A DNA stretch of 26,592 nt from Chara braunii (GCA_003427395.1 BFEA01000669.1:666151-692742); one strand, 5' to 3'; counted from the first letter of the stretch, positions 1 to 10,257 are shown. The notes: a model not told the origin generated them from the sequence alone. A program made the numbers and translations.

Positions 1-46
<46 letters not shown>
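1..46. repeat. (CT)n microsatellite
   Basis: Uninterrupted CT dinucleotide run at the window edge, so its true length is unknown. It is followed to about 250 by short GC-rich motifs based on AGCGCTGG and by three copies of AATAGCGCAnCAG near 108, 131 and 155. No gene is recognised in 1-300. Confidence 0.95.
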
Positions 47-48
<2 letters not shown>

Positions 49-446
49 CGCTGGACTCCTCCAGCGCTGGACCTTCCTTGCCGATGAGCAGCGAAGCTGC
101 CGTCCGAATAGCGCAGCAGGGAGGCTGAAATAGCGCACCAGGGAGTCTCCAAAATAGCGCAGCAGCCAAGTCTTGAACCAGCGTAACGCTGGATTTCTCC
201 TGGTACCTCCCTCCTGAACTGGGCGCTGGCCCAGCTTAAGTAGTGCTGGGCCGGACCCAGTAGTCCACGGCCTGCAATCTGGGCCGTGTAGATCAAAGCT
301 TGATCCGCGGTCCAGATCGCAGGCTTCAGTCCTTGGCCAAAAAAACGGCCTGCCTGGGTCCCTACCGGACGTCCAGGCCCTGCCTAGGTCTGGCCGATTT
401 GGTACCTGGCCCGATTCAGGGCCTGTGCAAATGCATCAGGCCTGAA

Positions 447-557
447 CATCTGTCCAGGTCCAAAGTCTGTCCGAACACGAGTAAAGGCCCAAACGTCTGG
501 CCAAAAACGAGTAAAGGTCCAAACGTTTTTCTGAAAACGAGTAACGGTCCAAACTGA
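447..557. repeat. 30-bp tandem minisatellite
   Basis: The core ACGAGTAAAGGnCCAAACG recurs at 477, 507 and 537, an exact 30-bp period, with a degenerate copy before it. The period is a multiple of three, so the + strand reads as a ten-residue repeat (TSKGPNVWPK-like). The open frame is short (300-557), has no recognisable domain and may be an accident of the repeat. Confidence 0.7.
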
Positions 558-1509
558 ATCAGAGGCTCAGCCTCTGGGCCTGATTCCGGCCCTGGTCCTA
601 ACTGTGTACCTGGCCACAAAACGGACAACAGCACATTAGAAAAAACACATCAGTAAATAAATAATTAAGAAATCAACTTAAAGTTGAAGTCTTTCCGATG
701 CAGGCCTAAGTGAAATGGCCGTAGGACCTCCAGGTTGCGGTGACGCGACCTGGGGGCCCTTATCCAACCTCGGGTCCCGTGAGGGGCCCGTGTGGAGGCT
801 CTCAGCATGTAACAGATAGTGTAGCAGCGGCCATAGCCGCTATAGCTGTAGGTGTGTGCGGGTGTGTGTGAGTGTGCAGAGTGATGCGTGTGGGGTATCC
901 AGGGTGATCCTGTGAGCGAGCAGCAGTGTCGAGTGAGTGACGAACAGAGAGTTGTACAGGCGATGTGCCGCCATAGCCAGAGGAAGTGAACTTGTATCTG
1001 AACTGAGTTCTTGGTAATATATCTCTGAGTTCTGAGTGGGCGCTTGACGCCAGTTTGCTGCGCAACCCGTTTGCATACATGTGAAGTGTGAATGAATGCG
1101 AGTCTGATTGCAAAACGGACACACACGGTCACATGCATTGAATATGACGGGTGCCAAAAAAAGTGCTCCTGTACAAATGCAGGCACTGCCACTCCACTGG
1201 GGTTGGCGTAACCCAAGGGATGACCGAACTACCACGCCGCTGGAATACAAAACTAAGGTGGGATACAAGAAACAGACAAAATCCTGGGCAGTTCCCTTGA
1301 AATGAAGAGTAAATGGGTGGCACAGGAGAAGGCAAGGACACAGAGCAACAGAACAACAAATAACTGGCTTATCACAACACCAAGGACCTTGACAAAATGT
1401 GGGTATCCTTTTGAAAACTCCATCCGTGGCATTTGCAGACCTGGCATAGCTGCAACCGCATAGGGGCCTGATAGGGCGGTCCGTACAGCAAGCTGGTTGC
1501 GTCAGAACA
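558..1509. other. No recognisable gene; GT-rich stretch
   Basis: Nothing here matches a known family. A GTGTG-rich tract lies at 849-893. A 318-codon open frame on the minus strand (1796 to 840) crosses this region and the LINE-like remnant. It has a Cys/Phe/Leu-rich composition typical of chance translation, no domain, and overlaps the more convincing LINE signal on the other strand, so it is not called as a gene. Confidence 0.5.
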
Positions 1510-1950
1510 AGGTGCAAATTGAAAACGAATGCCACAGATGCAAGAAATCCCCCAAAACGCCAGCCTGAAGATATCTTTGGTGGGAATATATGGAATCTAA
1601 AAGAGGATATGAATGTGGGAGTGGCTATTGGGAAAAGTTTGGTGCCCAGGAGATCAGATGGGACAAAAGATACATACTGGATGGTATTATACTTCCCAAA
1701 GGGGTCTCCTTGGTGATGGGATGAGGGTGTATAACGGTTGCGACGAGGGCAGCTATTACGAATGTTATGGAAAATACGCAATGACAGATTGTTCAAGCAG
1801 AGATTCTACTCAGACAGTTTGAAAGTCATACTACAGACAGTTCTGGTTAACATCAGATCCATGATCTGGGCAGACCGAAGGAAGTGGAGTAAAACGCGAA
1901 GCCAGCTACAAAATACAGATGGGTTTTCTAGCACCTGGATGATGTAAAGT
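1510..1950 (+). pseudogene. Probable decayed LINE 3' end (zf-RVT-like plus C-terminal tail)
   Basis: Near 1525 one frame reads CHRCKKSPKTPA, then a stop, then LWWEY. This resembles the C-x2-C...ET..HLFWEC pattern of the zf-RVT zinc segment found after the reverse transcriptase in plant non-LTR retrotransposons. From about 1760 another frame reads LWKIRNDRLFKQRF, like the W-x-x-R-N-x-x-x-F block that follows zf-RVT in those elements. The match is spread over two frames with stops (TGA, TAA), so if real it is a degraded fragment. No RT core was seen upstream and no clear poly(A) end downstream. The assignment rests on motif resemblance alone; a chance ORF remains possible. Confidence 0.35.
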
Positions 1951-2333
1951 AAACTGGTAAGGAGAGGAAAGAATGGAGCCATCATAATTTCACCATGGCT
2001 CCTGGGCCCACGGGGCCCGTGAATTGGTAAACGTAGGGAGATGGGAGGAGCTGGCAATAGAAAGATCAGGAAATAAGTGGGGTTAGGCTAAGCACGGTTA
2101 CACGCAGGAATGTTCCTGTGAAAGAACAGGAGTAGGAGAATATTTGAATCATAACGGAACAGCCATGGCGATCTTAAGAAATCTAGCAGACTTGGAGAAG
2201 GTCACACAGACAAATTGCTTATCCGGCGCCCAGTAAGGTATGTTGAACCCGTTTTTGGCACGTGATGCTCCCCACGAAAAGAAACAAGCCGTACTTTTTA
2301 TTCGTATCTTGTTCCTTATTTTCCCTTTGTTTT

Positions 2334-2870
2334 CAGGGCCTGGTTGCACTACTCTCCATACGCCAAGTTTGGCGAGGAGGGGCCTGGTTGCACTTACTCG
2401 CCAAACTTGGCGAATGAAAAATATGTCAGACTCAAAAGAGTCAACGTAGCTGCCACAACAAAACAAGCAGCTTATTTTATTTATGGATGCGCTCATCCAC
2501 GCGCCCCCCTGGACGAGGGGGTGGAGTTAGTGTCTTATTGGCCGCCTGACCTGACGGTTGGTTGCCTTTAATTCAAAACATCTCAATCTATATGCCATAT
2601 GGTATGGAAATTGAATTTGTGCTCGCCACACCGTCGACACAAGTTGTGGCGAGTGTTTTCCGTTTCTCCGCCTGTGCACGGCGGTTTGTGGAGGGTGGTC
2701 CTTGGACCTCTCCACAAAACAACTTTCCGGAGAGTGCACAGCTTCATGAGTCTAGTTTAGGCAGACTTGTGGCGAGTAAGTGCAACCAGGCCTCCAGTTC
2801 AAGATAATTCTCTTTTTTTTCAATCTCCACCCATTCGCCACGAATTGGCGAGTAGTGCAACTAGGCCCTC
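2334..2870. mobile_element. hAT-like non-autonomous element with nested inverted repeats
   Basis: The outer left end starts CAGGGCCTGGTTGCACTACT (2334) and pairs with the inverted copy at 2847-2867 (21 bp, 2 mismatches). Inside it a second pair, GGCCTGGTTGCACTTACTCG..., is a perfect 23-bp inverted repeat at 2381-2403 and 2770-2792. A further small palindrome, CGCCAAGTTTGGCG, lies at 2361-2374. CAGGG termini are typical of hAT elements. No transposase frame lies inside. No 8-bp target duplication could be matched, and the right end reads CCCTC rather than CCCTG, so the exact limits are uncertain. Confidence 0.55.
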
Positions 2871-2950
2871 ATTCATGTGGCATCCGGGCCAGGCCAAAGA
2901 AAAAGGAGGAGGGGGGGGGGATGCATGGGCTGGGATTCACATCGATACGC

Positions 2951-3140
2951 GGCCGCAGCGGAAAAGACAAGAAGTAAGAAAGAAAGAAAAAGAGAGACTG
3001 GTCCTAGCTCAGGGGGTACTCACACTGGGACGTTTTCTACACTGCTCTGGACGTGACTGCAGTCAGCTGAGGCGTGCTCACTCTGGGACATTCTCTACAA
3101 CGCTCTGGGCATGATTGCGGTCAGATCCGTGGAGGTATGG
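2951..3140 (+). repeat. 59-bp direct repeat, two units
   Basis: A unit beginning TACTCACACTGGGACGTTTT (about 3018) recurs diverged at about 3077 (TGCTCACTCTGGGACATTCT), and its end is echoed again near 3140-3200 by GCCGTCAGAT motifs. No coding potential is evident. Confidence 0.55.
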
Positions 3141-3599
3141 GCACAATTGCCGTCAGATGCATTCTAGAAAGTGCCAGTGCGAGTATGCCGTCAGTTGGCA
3201 CCACTCATGAGGTGAGGTTGGGTCCAGATTGAATGAGTGCATACTCACATGAGCAGTTTCCAGAATGCATCTGATGCAATTACCACCAGACCTGGACAGA
3301 TCTGACTGCAAACAAGTCCACAGCTTGGCAGAGCAAGTTCTAGAGTACACCCTGAGTACCAGCCAGTTCCATATAAGGCCTCGTCCTTCTTTGCCACACG
3401 GTTACGTGTATGGAGTTCGCAGCCAGGTTCAAGGCCTCATCCTTATTATGAACCAAAGGAGAAAACAAAAGGGAACGACCCGCTGCAGGCGGGCCGTTCC
3501 ACACCATGTCGAAACCAATTCTCTGACAAATGTCGAAGTGTTGTCGACATTTTTCCTTCTACAGTCTGTGTGGCAAACAAAAAATGATGAAAACTCCAG

Positions 3600-3996
3600 T
3601 TTCAACATTCGTGTGGCGAGACCCTAAATTTATCCGACCGAAGTTATGGATGAATGTGACAGCAATCATATCCATATCGTAGCGTCTTCACCCGAATAGA
3701 GCACCGCCCATTCATTATCGCTGCAGCACCTGAACTGTCGAGTTTCAACATCTCGGAAGGGAGGTTGTGAAGGATTTGTGGATTTCGACACCTGTCAAGG
3801 TCGGGGTACTGTCGGTGCGTCAACATTCCGCGTCTTCTTCTTCTTTCTTTTTTTGAACAGCGAAATTTTGCTTATGGTGGGTCTTCGACATACGGTGTGG
3901 CGAAGGAGGCCTTTGTGTCGAAACCATGAATGCCGAAAATGGTCTGACAGTTGGCGAATATCTCACGGTTTCGACACTGGTGTGGCGAGGCCCTAA
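3600..3996 (+). repeat. Dispersed TCGACA...GTGTGGCGAG repeat copies
   Basis: Copies lie at 3600-3628 and 3968-3996 (29 bp, about 5 mismatches) and a shorter one at 3887-3909, all on the + strand; a minus-strand relative sits at 2622-2639. The sequence between is not recognised as coding. They may be ends of small repeats of the hAT-like family at 2334, which also contains GTGGCGAGT. Between 4000 and 4880 no gene was recognised, only short palindromes such as AAGGACCAGTCCTT (4708-4721) and AGGACTAGTCCT (4743-4754). Confidence 0.45.
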
Positions 3997-4883
3997 GGTG
4001 CGCCAGTGATGGAGACAAAACATTAAAACATCCCCTCGGAGATGTCAGGTGCCCATGGAAGGCTGGAGGAAAGGACAGAAAATGGTCTGTGCGCCAAATA
4101 CAGCTATAATGACTAGGCGTTATATTCAAGCGAAGACGGAAGTGTGAGTATTCTCTTTCTTCTTTTTTCGCATTCCAACACACTTTTCTTCCACCCGCCA
4201 AGTGGTGGGCCTTACACAGTTTGCTTCTCTGTTCCAGTTCCTCTTTTTCTTTTCTTTTCCATAAGGCTTTCCTTCGTCTGTCCACAGTAACTGTTGCCGT
4301 TTTCACATCTGGCACCCCCCCTACCATTCTACCTGGTGGGTTGGCAGCTCAATTTTTTTAGGCCCAGCAGCCCGTTCCCCCGAAGCTCTATGGTCCCTGG
4401 GCCATTTGGTACTTGTTGTTGACAAGTAACCGTGAGCAGTGACGCGGAATGGACTAGTGGTTTAATGCGAGATTGAGTCGCACCATTTCCAGATCTGTGC
4501 TCCTATTGAACAATGAAGGCCAGATCTGTGCAGCTATTGAACAATGAAGTATGAAATGCTCAATTGAAACGATGCGGCCCTTTGGTGATGAGAGATCACA
4601 ATAAGAGCAAAGGGATGATAGCTTCCCTTAGCTGTGCCAGAGAGAACACCGAACAGCACTTTCCGATGTCCTCCGTTAGACCCTCCTATGTGCGTCCTAA
4701 GATTCCAAGGACCAGTCCTTAAACAAAAAATCCTACAAATCCAAGGACTAGTCCTGCGAAAAATTCAGGATGTGCAGCATCTTGGTTAGGGACAGACCCC
4801 ACAGCAGTGCAGACCACTTTTGGAATTCCAAAACATGCTGCGTGGGACCCCACAGAGGCCGTCCAGTAGTTTGGAAAAGGCCT

Positions 4884-6154
4884 GGGGATTGTTTTCACTC
4901 CGGCCGTGGACTGTTCGTACCCCCGCTGAAACCTGCTTTCCGGTGGCGACGGAAGGGTAGGAGAGGCGGGGGGGGGGGGGGGGGGGGCCCCTTCCGTAGC
5001 TGACAGAGTGCGCATGGGGGCACTGTGCTGAGGTCCTGTCTATTGTCCATTTCTTTGTTCTACTGGTTGAGTCCCCCGCTGAAACCTGCTTTCCGGTAGC
5101 GATGGAAGGGTAGGAGAGGCGAGGAGAGGGGGGGGGGGCACCCCTTCCGTAGCTGACAGAGTGCGCATGGGGGCACTGTGCTGAGGTCCTGTCTATTGTC
5201 CATTTCTTTGTTCTACTGGTTGAGGCGGTCAACCCAGCATTGTCACACAGAATTCTCCATGGTACCAGCGGGTTTTCGTGGTATGTCGCAGAATGTTACC
5301 GCACCCATTTGTAGACGTAGTCCCCCCACCCAGGAACGAATTGCAACACCCCAAGCACTGGGCCTGCACCCCTTCGTGCCCTGGTCCAGTGTTTCAAAAC
5401 TTCGCCACACTGAGACACGGTTGGCGCGTTCACATTCGAAATCAAAAAGCTGTAAAAGTGTGAAGGGAAAAAAAAGAAAAAAAAAGAAGAACGGACATAC
5501 GGCACAGCCGTGGACGTGCATCTCTGACCTGCAGCCCGACGCCCGTGCATGTGCCATGCAGGCACGAAGCGTGGAGGCCACCTATCTTCGGCTGTGAAGA
5601 TAGCACACGCCATCTCTCCAGTCTGTCACAATAGCCGGGGCTGACAATGCACCTCACGCGTGCCATGCTCTGGCTTCAATTATGAAATTGATTACAACAC
5701 TTATACGCACACCTCTTCCCATTAGGGCTGGAAGAGCCTCAGCCATTGCTCCCCTAGAGACGGCTTCCCTGCAAAACACGAATATAGCCTAGTCGCGGGG
5801 CATTGATTGCTTCCCCAGCGAGGAAGGATTAACCCCGTTTGTGTGCAGAACCAATCTCTACCTTACGAAACTCCTCAATCATCCCAACTTCAATCATTCT
5901 ACACGGTGAGGAGTAGGGGAGATATCAATACGGCAAAGAGATTGAAAACAGGGCAAGAAACTTTAGTAGTTCAATTGTAATTACAACGAGCTTCCCCTAA
6001 ATATCAGTAGTTAACACAAACACAAAGCATAGGGAAGCACAGTAGTTGAAAGAAAATTATAATCTAAACGTAAAGACCATCATCAAACCAAGTCAAACCC
6101 TAACCAATGACGACCAAGGATTGAACATGGCCCCATGAGATGGAGATGGACTGA
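4884..6154 (+). repeat. 1.25 kb duplicated block, copy 1
   Basis: From GGGGATTGTTTTCACTCC to GAGATGGACTGA this block recurs at 6156-7402. By eye the two match base for base over at least 5075-5881, at a constant offset of 1239, and again over 5911-6154 at an offset of 1248. The first 340 bp holds two units of a roughly 150-bp tandem repeat (CCCCGCTGAAACCTGCTTTC...) with poly-G tracts. No protein family was recognised in the open frames. Near-identity plus a bare N at 6155 suggests an assembly duplication. Confidence 0.85.
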
Positions 6155-6155
6155 N

Positions 6156-7402
6156 GGGGATTGTTTTCACTCCGGCCGTGGACTGTTCGGGGCCCCGGGG
6201 GGGGGGGGGGGGGGGGGGGGGGCGCACCCCTTCCGTAGCTGACAGAGTGTGCATGGTGGCACTGTGCTGAGGTCCTGTCTATTGTCCATTTCTTTGTTCT
6301 TCGTACCGGGTCCCCCGCTGAAACCTGCTTTCCGGTAGCGATGGAAGGGTAGGAGAGGCGAGGAGAGGGGGGGGGGGCACCCCTTCCGTAGCTGACAGAG
6401 TGCGCATGGGGGCACTGTGCTGAGGTCCTGTCTATTGTCCATTTCTTTGTTCTACTGGTTGAGGCGGTCAACCCAGCATTGTCACACAGAATTCTCCATG
6501 GTACCAGCGGGTTTTCGTGGTATGTCGCAGAATGTTACCGCACCCATTTGTAGACGTAGTCCCCCCACCCAGGAACGAATTGCAACACCCCAAGCACTGG
6601 GCCTGCACCCCTTCGTGCCCTGGTCCAGTGTTTCAAAACTTCGCCACACTGAGACACGGTTGGCGCGTTCACATTCGAAATCAAAAAGCTGTAAAAGTGT
6701 GAAGGGAAAAAAAAGAAAAAAAAAGAAGAACGGACATACGGCACAGCCGTGGACGTGCATCTCTGACCTGCAGCCCGACGCCCGTGCATGTGCCATGCAG
6801 GCACGAAGCGTGGAGGCCACCTATCTTCGGCTGTGAAGATAGCACACGCCATCTCTCCAGTCTGTCACAATAGCCGGGGCTGACAATGCACCTCACGCGT
6901 GCCATGCTCTGGCTTCAATTATGAAATTGATTACAACACTTATACGCACACCTCTTCCCATTAGGGCTGGAAGAGCCTCAGCCATTGCTCCCCTAGAGAC
7001 GGCTTCCCTGCAAAACACGAATATAGCCTAGTCGCGGGGCATTGATTGCTTCCCCAGCGAGGAAGGATTAACCCCGTTTGTGTGCAGAACCAATCTCTAC
7101 CTTACGAAACTCCTCAATCACTGTCTCTTATACACATCTAGATGTGTATAAGAGACAGGAGTAGGGGAGATATCAATACGGCAAAGAGATTGAAAACAGG
7201 GCAAGAAACTTTAGTAGTTCAATTGTAATTACAACGAGCTTCCCCTAAATATCAGTAGTTAACACAAACACAAAGCATAGGGAAGCACAGTAGTTGAAAG
7301 AAAATTATAATCTAAACGTAAAGACCATCATCAAACCAAGTCAAACCCTAACCAATGACGACCAAGGATTGAACATGGCCCCATGAGATGGAGATGGACT
7401 GA
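6156..7402 (+). repeat. 1.25 kb duplicated block, copy 2
   Basis: Second copy of the block at 4884-6154. It starts directly after the single N at 6155 and carries a 26-base G homopolymer at 6197-6222. In place of the 29 bases at 5882-5910 of copy 1 it has a 38-bp sequencing adapter at 7121-7158. After 7402 the sequence continues into unique DNA (GATCAAGTACC...), where copy 1 meets the N. Confidence 0.85.
7121..7158. other. Nextera mate-pair junction adapter (assembly contamination)
   Basis: The sequence is CTGTCTCTTATACACATCT followed directly by its reverse complement AGATGTGTATAAGAGACAG. These are two Tn5 mosaic-end oligonucleotides head to head, the junction left by Nextera mate-pair circularisation. 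It is a library-preparation product, not genomic DNA. Confidence 0.97.
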
Positions 7403-7499
7403 GATCAAGTACCATGAGCGGGGAAGAATTCACCCTTCAAGGGAGATCACCACAGATGAAAAGAGGGGGGGAGGGAGGGAGAGAAAACAAACCAAGAAG

Positions 7500-8636
7500 T
7501 CACCCCTGCCTCCCAAACCCCCTCTCTGCAACCTCTCTTCTTCCTCCCGAGTCCCACGGATAAAACTCGTCGTCCATCCACCCCTCACCGCATCGCCAGA
7601 TCAGCATCATCTCATGCACGTCAAAATTTTCATATGAGAGGGCGGGAAGAAACCGAATAGCCCTCACCTTAGTAGCTAGCCCATCGCCAGATCTTGGTTG
7701 GACGCCGATTGTGTAGATCAAAACGGGCCAGACAATCCTGGCTGAAGATTGTATTTCAGATGTGATCATCAGAGTCGCTGTTGTTGTCGATGGAAAAATT
7801 GCTGGTGTTGATGATGTCATCGTGGTTGGCGCTGTTGATGTAGGTAGTGACCGTAGTGTTTCAGATGTCATCGTCCGAATCGCTGTTGTTGTCGTTTGAT
7901 AAATTGTTGGAGTTGATGATGCCATCGCAGTTGACGCTGTAGATGTAGATAGTGTTTCAGATGTCATCGTCAGACACGCTGTTGTTGTCGTTTGAAAAAT
8001 TCTTGGTGTTGATGATGCCTTCGCGGTTGGCGCTGTTGATGTAGATATAGTTAAAGAACTTGTTTCAGATGTCGTCGTGAGAAGCGCTGTTGTTGTCGTA
8101 ATGAAGATCGTTGGTGTTGATTTTGTCGAAGATATCATCGTCGCTTCAGAAAGTTGCTGCAAACCAGTTGAGGCAGCGCTCACAAGCACCGAGTCCCCAG
8201 ATGTGCTTATTGTGGCCCCCTTATCACACAGATCGCTCCCTTCCTCATAAATCGCATAGCAATCGCCCATCAAGGAGTCCGCGAGCTGCCAATCAAGGAG
8301 ATCATCCAGTTGTGGATCAGGCCCCTCTTCCAACTCCCAAAGGACATTCATCATCCTCTGCCGCTTATCCTCCAGCCATGCGGTCCTTGAAGTCTCCCCC
8401 CTTACAACTTCAGACCAATCACGGACTGTTGAGGACACAAGAGTCACCATCTCCCTCAGCCGACGCTTCCCCTCCTTCAACTTGTAGATCCAATTTGCCG
8501 CCGCTTGCTGTAGATTTGTTGTCAAAGTCATTTCCGTCCCCCTGCCGTACCTTTCATCTGATAGAGCGCCATTCGCAAGGACGCCATCTGCACGCTGACT
8601 ACAGGATTTACTCGTCCTGCCCTTATCGCTGTCCAT
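7500..8636 (-). CDS. Hypothetical Ser/Thr-rich repeat protein
   Basis: A 378-codon open frame begins at an ATG at 8636; an in-frame TAG lies about a dozen codons upstream. Residues 1-150 are charged and probably helical (KLKEGKRRLREMV, LEDKRQRMMNVLWELEE). Residues about 165-290 are a Ser/Thr-rich tandem array with blocks such as TTTTA..TMTSETL and SSTPTIY. The DNA repeat starts at 7776, 7881, 7977 and 8085, spacings of 105, 96 and 108, all multiples of three, as expected if this frame were under selection. The rest of the C-terminus is unrepeated. No known domain, signal peptide or membrane segment was recognised. It could be one exon of a larger gene or a chance ORF in a minisatellite. Confidence 0.4.
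   Translation of the reverse strand: MDSDKGRTSKSCSQRADGVLANGALSDERYGRGTEMTLTTNLQQAAANWIYKLKEGKRRLREMVTLVSSTVRDWSEVVRGETSRTAWLEDKRQRMMNVLWELEEGPDPQLDDLLDWQLADSLMGDCYAIYEEGSDLCDKGATISTSGDSVLVSAASTGLQQLSEATMISSTKSTPTIFITTTTALLTTTSETSSLTISTSTAPTAKASSTPRIFQTTTTACLTMTSETLSTSTASTAMASSTPTIYQTTTTAIRTMTSETLRSLPTSTAPTTMTSSTPAIFPSTTTATLMITSEIQSSARIVWPVLIYTIGVQPRSGDGLATKVRAIRFLPALSYENFDVHEMMLIWRCGEGWMDDEFYPWDSGGRREVAERGFGRQG
7776..8115 (-). repeat. About 100-bp minisatellite inside the Ser/Thr-rich ORF
   Basis: Four units begin with CGCTGTTGTTGTCG on the + strand at 7776, 7881, 7977 and 8085 (periods 105, 96 and 108). Unit lengths vary only by multiples of three. Confidence 0.8.
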
Positions 8637-8639
8637 TCC

Positions 8640-9280
8640 GCCCTCATCAAACCTCCTCCAGACACGAAGTTTGACCTAAATTTTCCACAGCGATGGCGTC
8701 AACGCCATCAGTCCCCCTCGTGGCCACCGAGACGTTGGGTGACAAGACCGCCGGACCCGCCGGCCGGTTCCCTCCCCGCGCGCTCGCGACGTAACACTCC
8801 CTAATTCTCGCTGTCTTCGTTCCGAACACCACCTTTGTCGACAGGCAGGGTCAATCCCCATTGCACGCGCCAGATGCCTTGTGCAATCGGTGCTGCTCCC
8901 GTGGAGAGGTCCGGAGTCCCCTGTTCGCCGCTGCAAGTCGCCATGTCCGCAGGGCTTTCCTGATTCGTCGTTAATCAGGTTTGACATTGCTGATCGGGGG
9001 GAGGTACACATCCACACAACGAAGGCTCCGTGTAGAGCTGCCTGGTTTAAGGCATTGCAGTTGGCTGGGTGCAAGGTCGTGGTCAGCTATTTGCCGATCG
9101 GATTTACTGCTGGCACACTATCCGGCTCCTTACAGGGCTGTCCTGCATCCACGTCAGTCCCCCCCTCAAACCAAAGCGCAGGTGGCACATGGCTTCGTCC
9201 ACGTGGCACCTCAGCGACGGCGAGCGGGGCGGGATGGGTTGCATCACATCAACAACGACAATGGGGAAGGACTGACGTTG
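8640..9280. other. No recognisable gene
   Basis: GC-rich sequence with short overlapping open frames on both strands and no motif assigned to a known family. Frames on both strands could be exon pieces of a spliced gene, but nothing shows which. Confidence 0.4.
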
Positions 9281-9281
9281 T

Positions 9282-9810
9282 GCTCATGCGAGGTGAGGGC
9301 CACTGCACTTCGCACATGTGCAGGCTGTGAAGTCCAGGACCTGTGGGTGGTCACCGTCCCGCTTGTCGCCATTTTGGTGACCTTCGCCATCACCGTCCTC
9401 GTCGTGGCTGTACTGTTGCTGGGGTTGGTCGTGGTGTGGGCGATCCTCTTCGGAAGGTGGTCGAACAGGAGAGGCTTAGGGTAGAACCATAAAACCTGTT
9501 CAAATTGGTGTGTGCTCATGCAGGACGAGGTCCACTGCACTTCGCACGTGTGCAGGCTGTACAGTCGAGGACCTGTGGGTGGTCACCGTCACGCTTGCAG
9601 CCATTTCGGTGACCTTCACCATCACCGTCCTGGTTGTGTGCAGGCTGTACAGTCCAGGACCTGTGGGTGGTCACCGTCACGCTTGCAGCCATTTCGGTGA
9701 CCTTCACTATCACCGTCCTGGTTGTGGCTGTACTGTTGCTGGGGTTGGTTGTGGTGTGGGCGATCCTCTTAGGAAGGTGGCCGAACAGGTGAAGGGTAGA
9801 ACCGTAGATC
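9282..9810 (+). repeat. Tandem repeat of a 232-bp unit with a truncated middle copy
   Basis: The segment CAGGCTGTnnAGTCnAGGAC occurs at 9321, 9553 and 9641. Copies 1 and 3 continue through TGGCTGTACTGTTGCTGGGG to a similar end; copy 2 stops after GTCCTGGTTGTG and jumps back. Each copy can be read as a hydrophobic stretch (DLWVVTVTLAAISVTF), but the spacings 232 and 88 are not multiples of three, so each copy is in a different frame. That argues against one coding gene. Confidence 0.7.
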
Positions 9811-9967
9811 CTGTTGAAATTGGGGTCATTTTTGGTCGGTGGTCCAAGAACGTGTAATAGAGAGGCAAAACTGGATGCAGGACAGCTATTGGAGCAGGAA
9901 GATGGCAGTGTGCAGCCTTTCCATCTCCCTGAAGGGATGCATGGTCCCCCTGCTCCTCCTCAGTCTA

Positions 9968-10187
9968 CACACCTGTCCACGTTGAGCCAGGATGCAGACA
10001 AGTTTGGCGCCCCACGCCCTTCCCTGCCCAAATCCGCCAGCTCCGTCTTTGGAGGAACGCTCCGCCAGGCCTGCATGACGTCGGCTCCACACCTGTCCAT
10101 GTTGAGCCAGGATGCAGACAGGTTTGGCACCACACTCCGTTCCCTGCCCAAATTGGCCAGCTCCCTCTTTGGAGGAACATGATGTTC
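9968..10187 (+). repeat. 120-bp direct repeat, two units
   Basis: CACACCTGTCCAnGTTGAGC starts at 9968 and 10088, exactly 120 bp apart, and the unit runs to TTTGGAGGAAC. The + frame stays open through both and reads a 40-residue repeat (HLSxLSQDADxFG...SxFGGT). The minus strand is also open here, so coding status is unclear. Confidence 0.65.
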
Positions 10188-10257
10188 CCTCCACGACCCA
10201 TGCAGGTTTGCAAGCGGCGAATGTTGGTGGGGCGAGTGGGGGCCGACAATCTCCGCC

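Noticed and set aside
840-1796. 318-codon minus-strand ORF
   Set aside because: Cys/Phe/Leu-rich, no domain, antisense to the LINE-like remnant and covering simple repeats; likely a chance frame.
3872-4327. 151-codon minus-strand ORF
   Set aside because: No recognisable family; it overlaps dispersed repeats and has no supporting repeat-phase or neighbour evidence.
4441-4500. Possible tRNA or tRNA-derived SINE (TGGACTAGTGG resembles an A box)
   Set aside because: No B box (GGTTCGANNCC) downstream and no cloverleaf could be folded by eye.
5178-5597. Identical 139-codon ORFs at 5178 and 6417
   Set aside because: They are identical because the block is duplicated, not because of conservation; no domain, and other frames are equally open.
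7121-7158. Perfect 38-bp palindrome as a regulatory site or transposon end
   Set aside because: It matches the Nextera mosaic-end junction exactly.
8981-9484. Membrane protein with segment LWVVTVPLVAILVTF
   Set aside because: The hydrophobic reading recurs in every tandem copy but in a different frame each time, so it reflects the repeat sequence.
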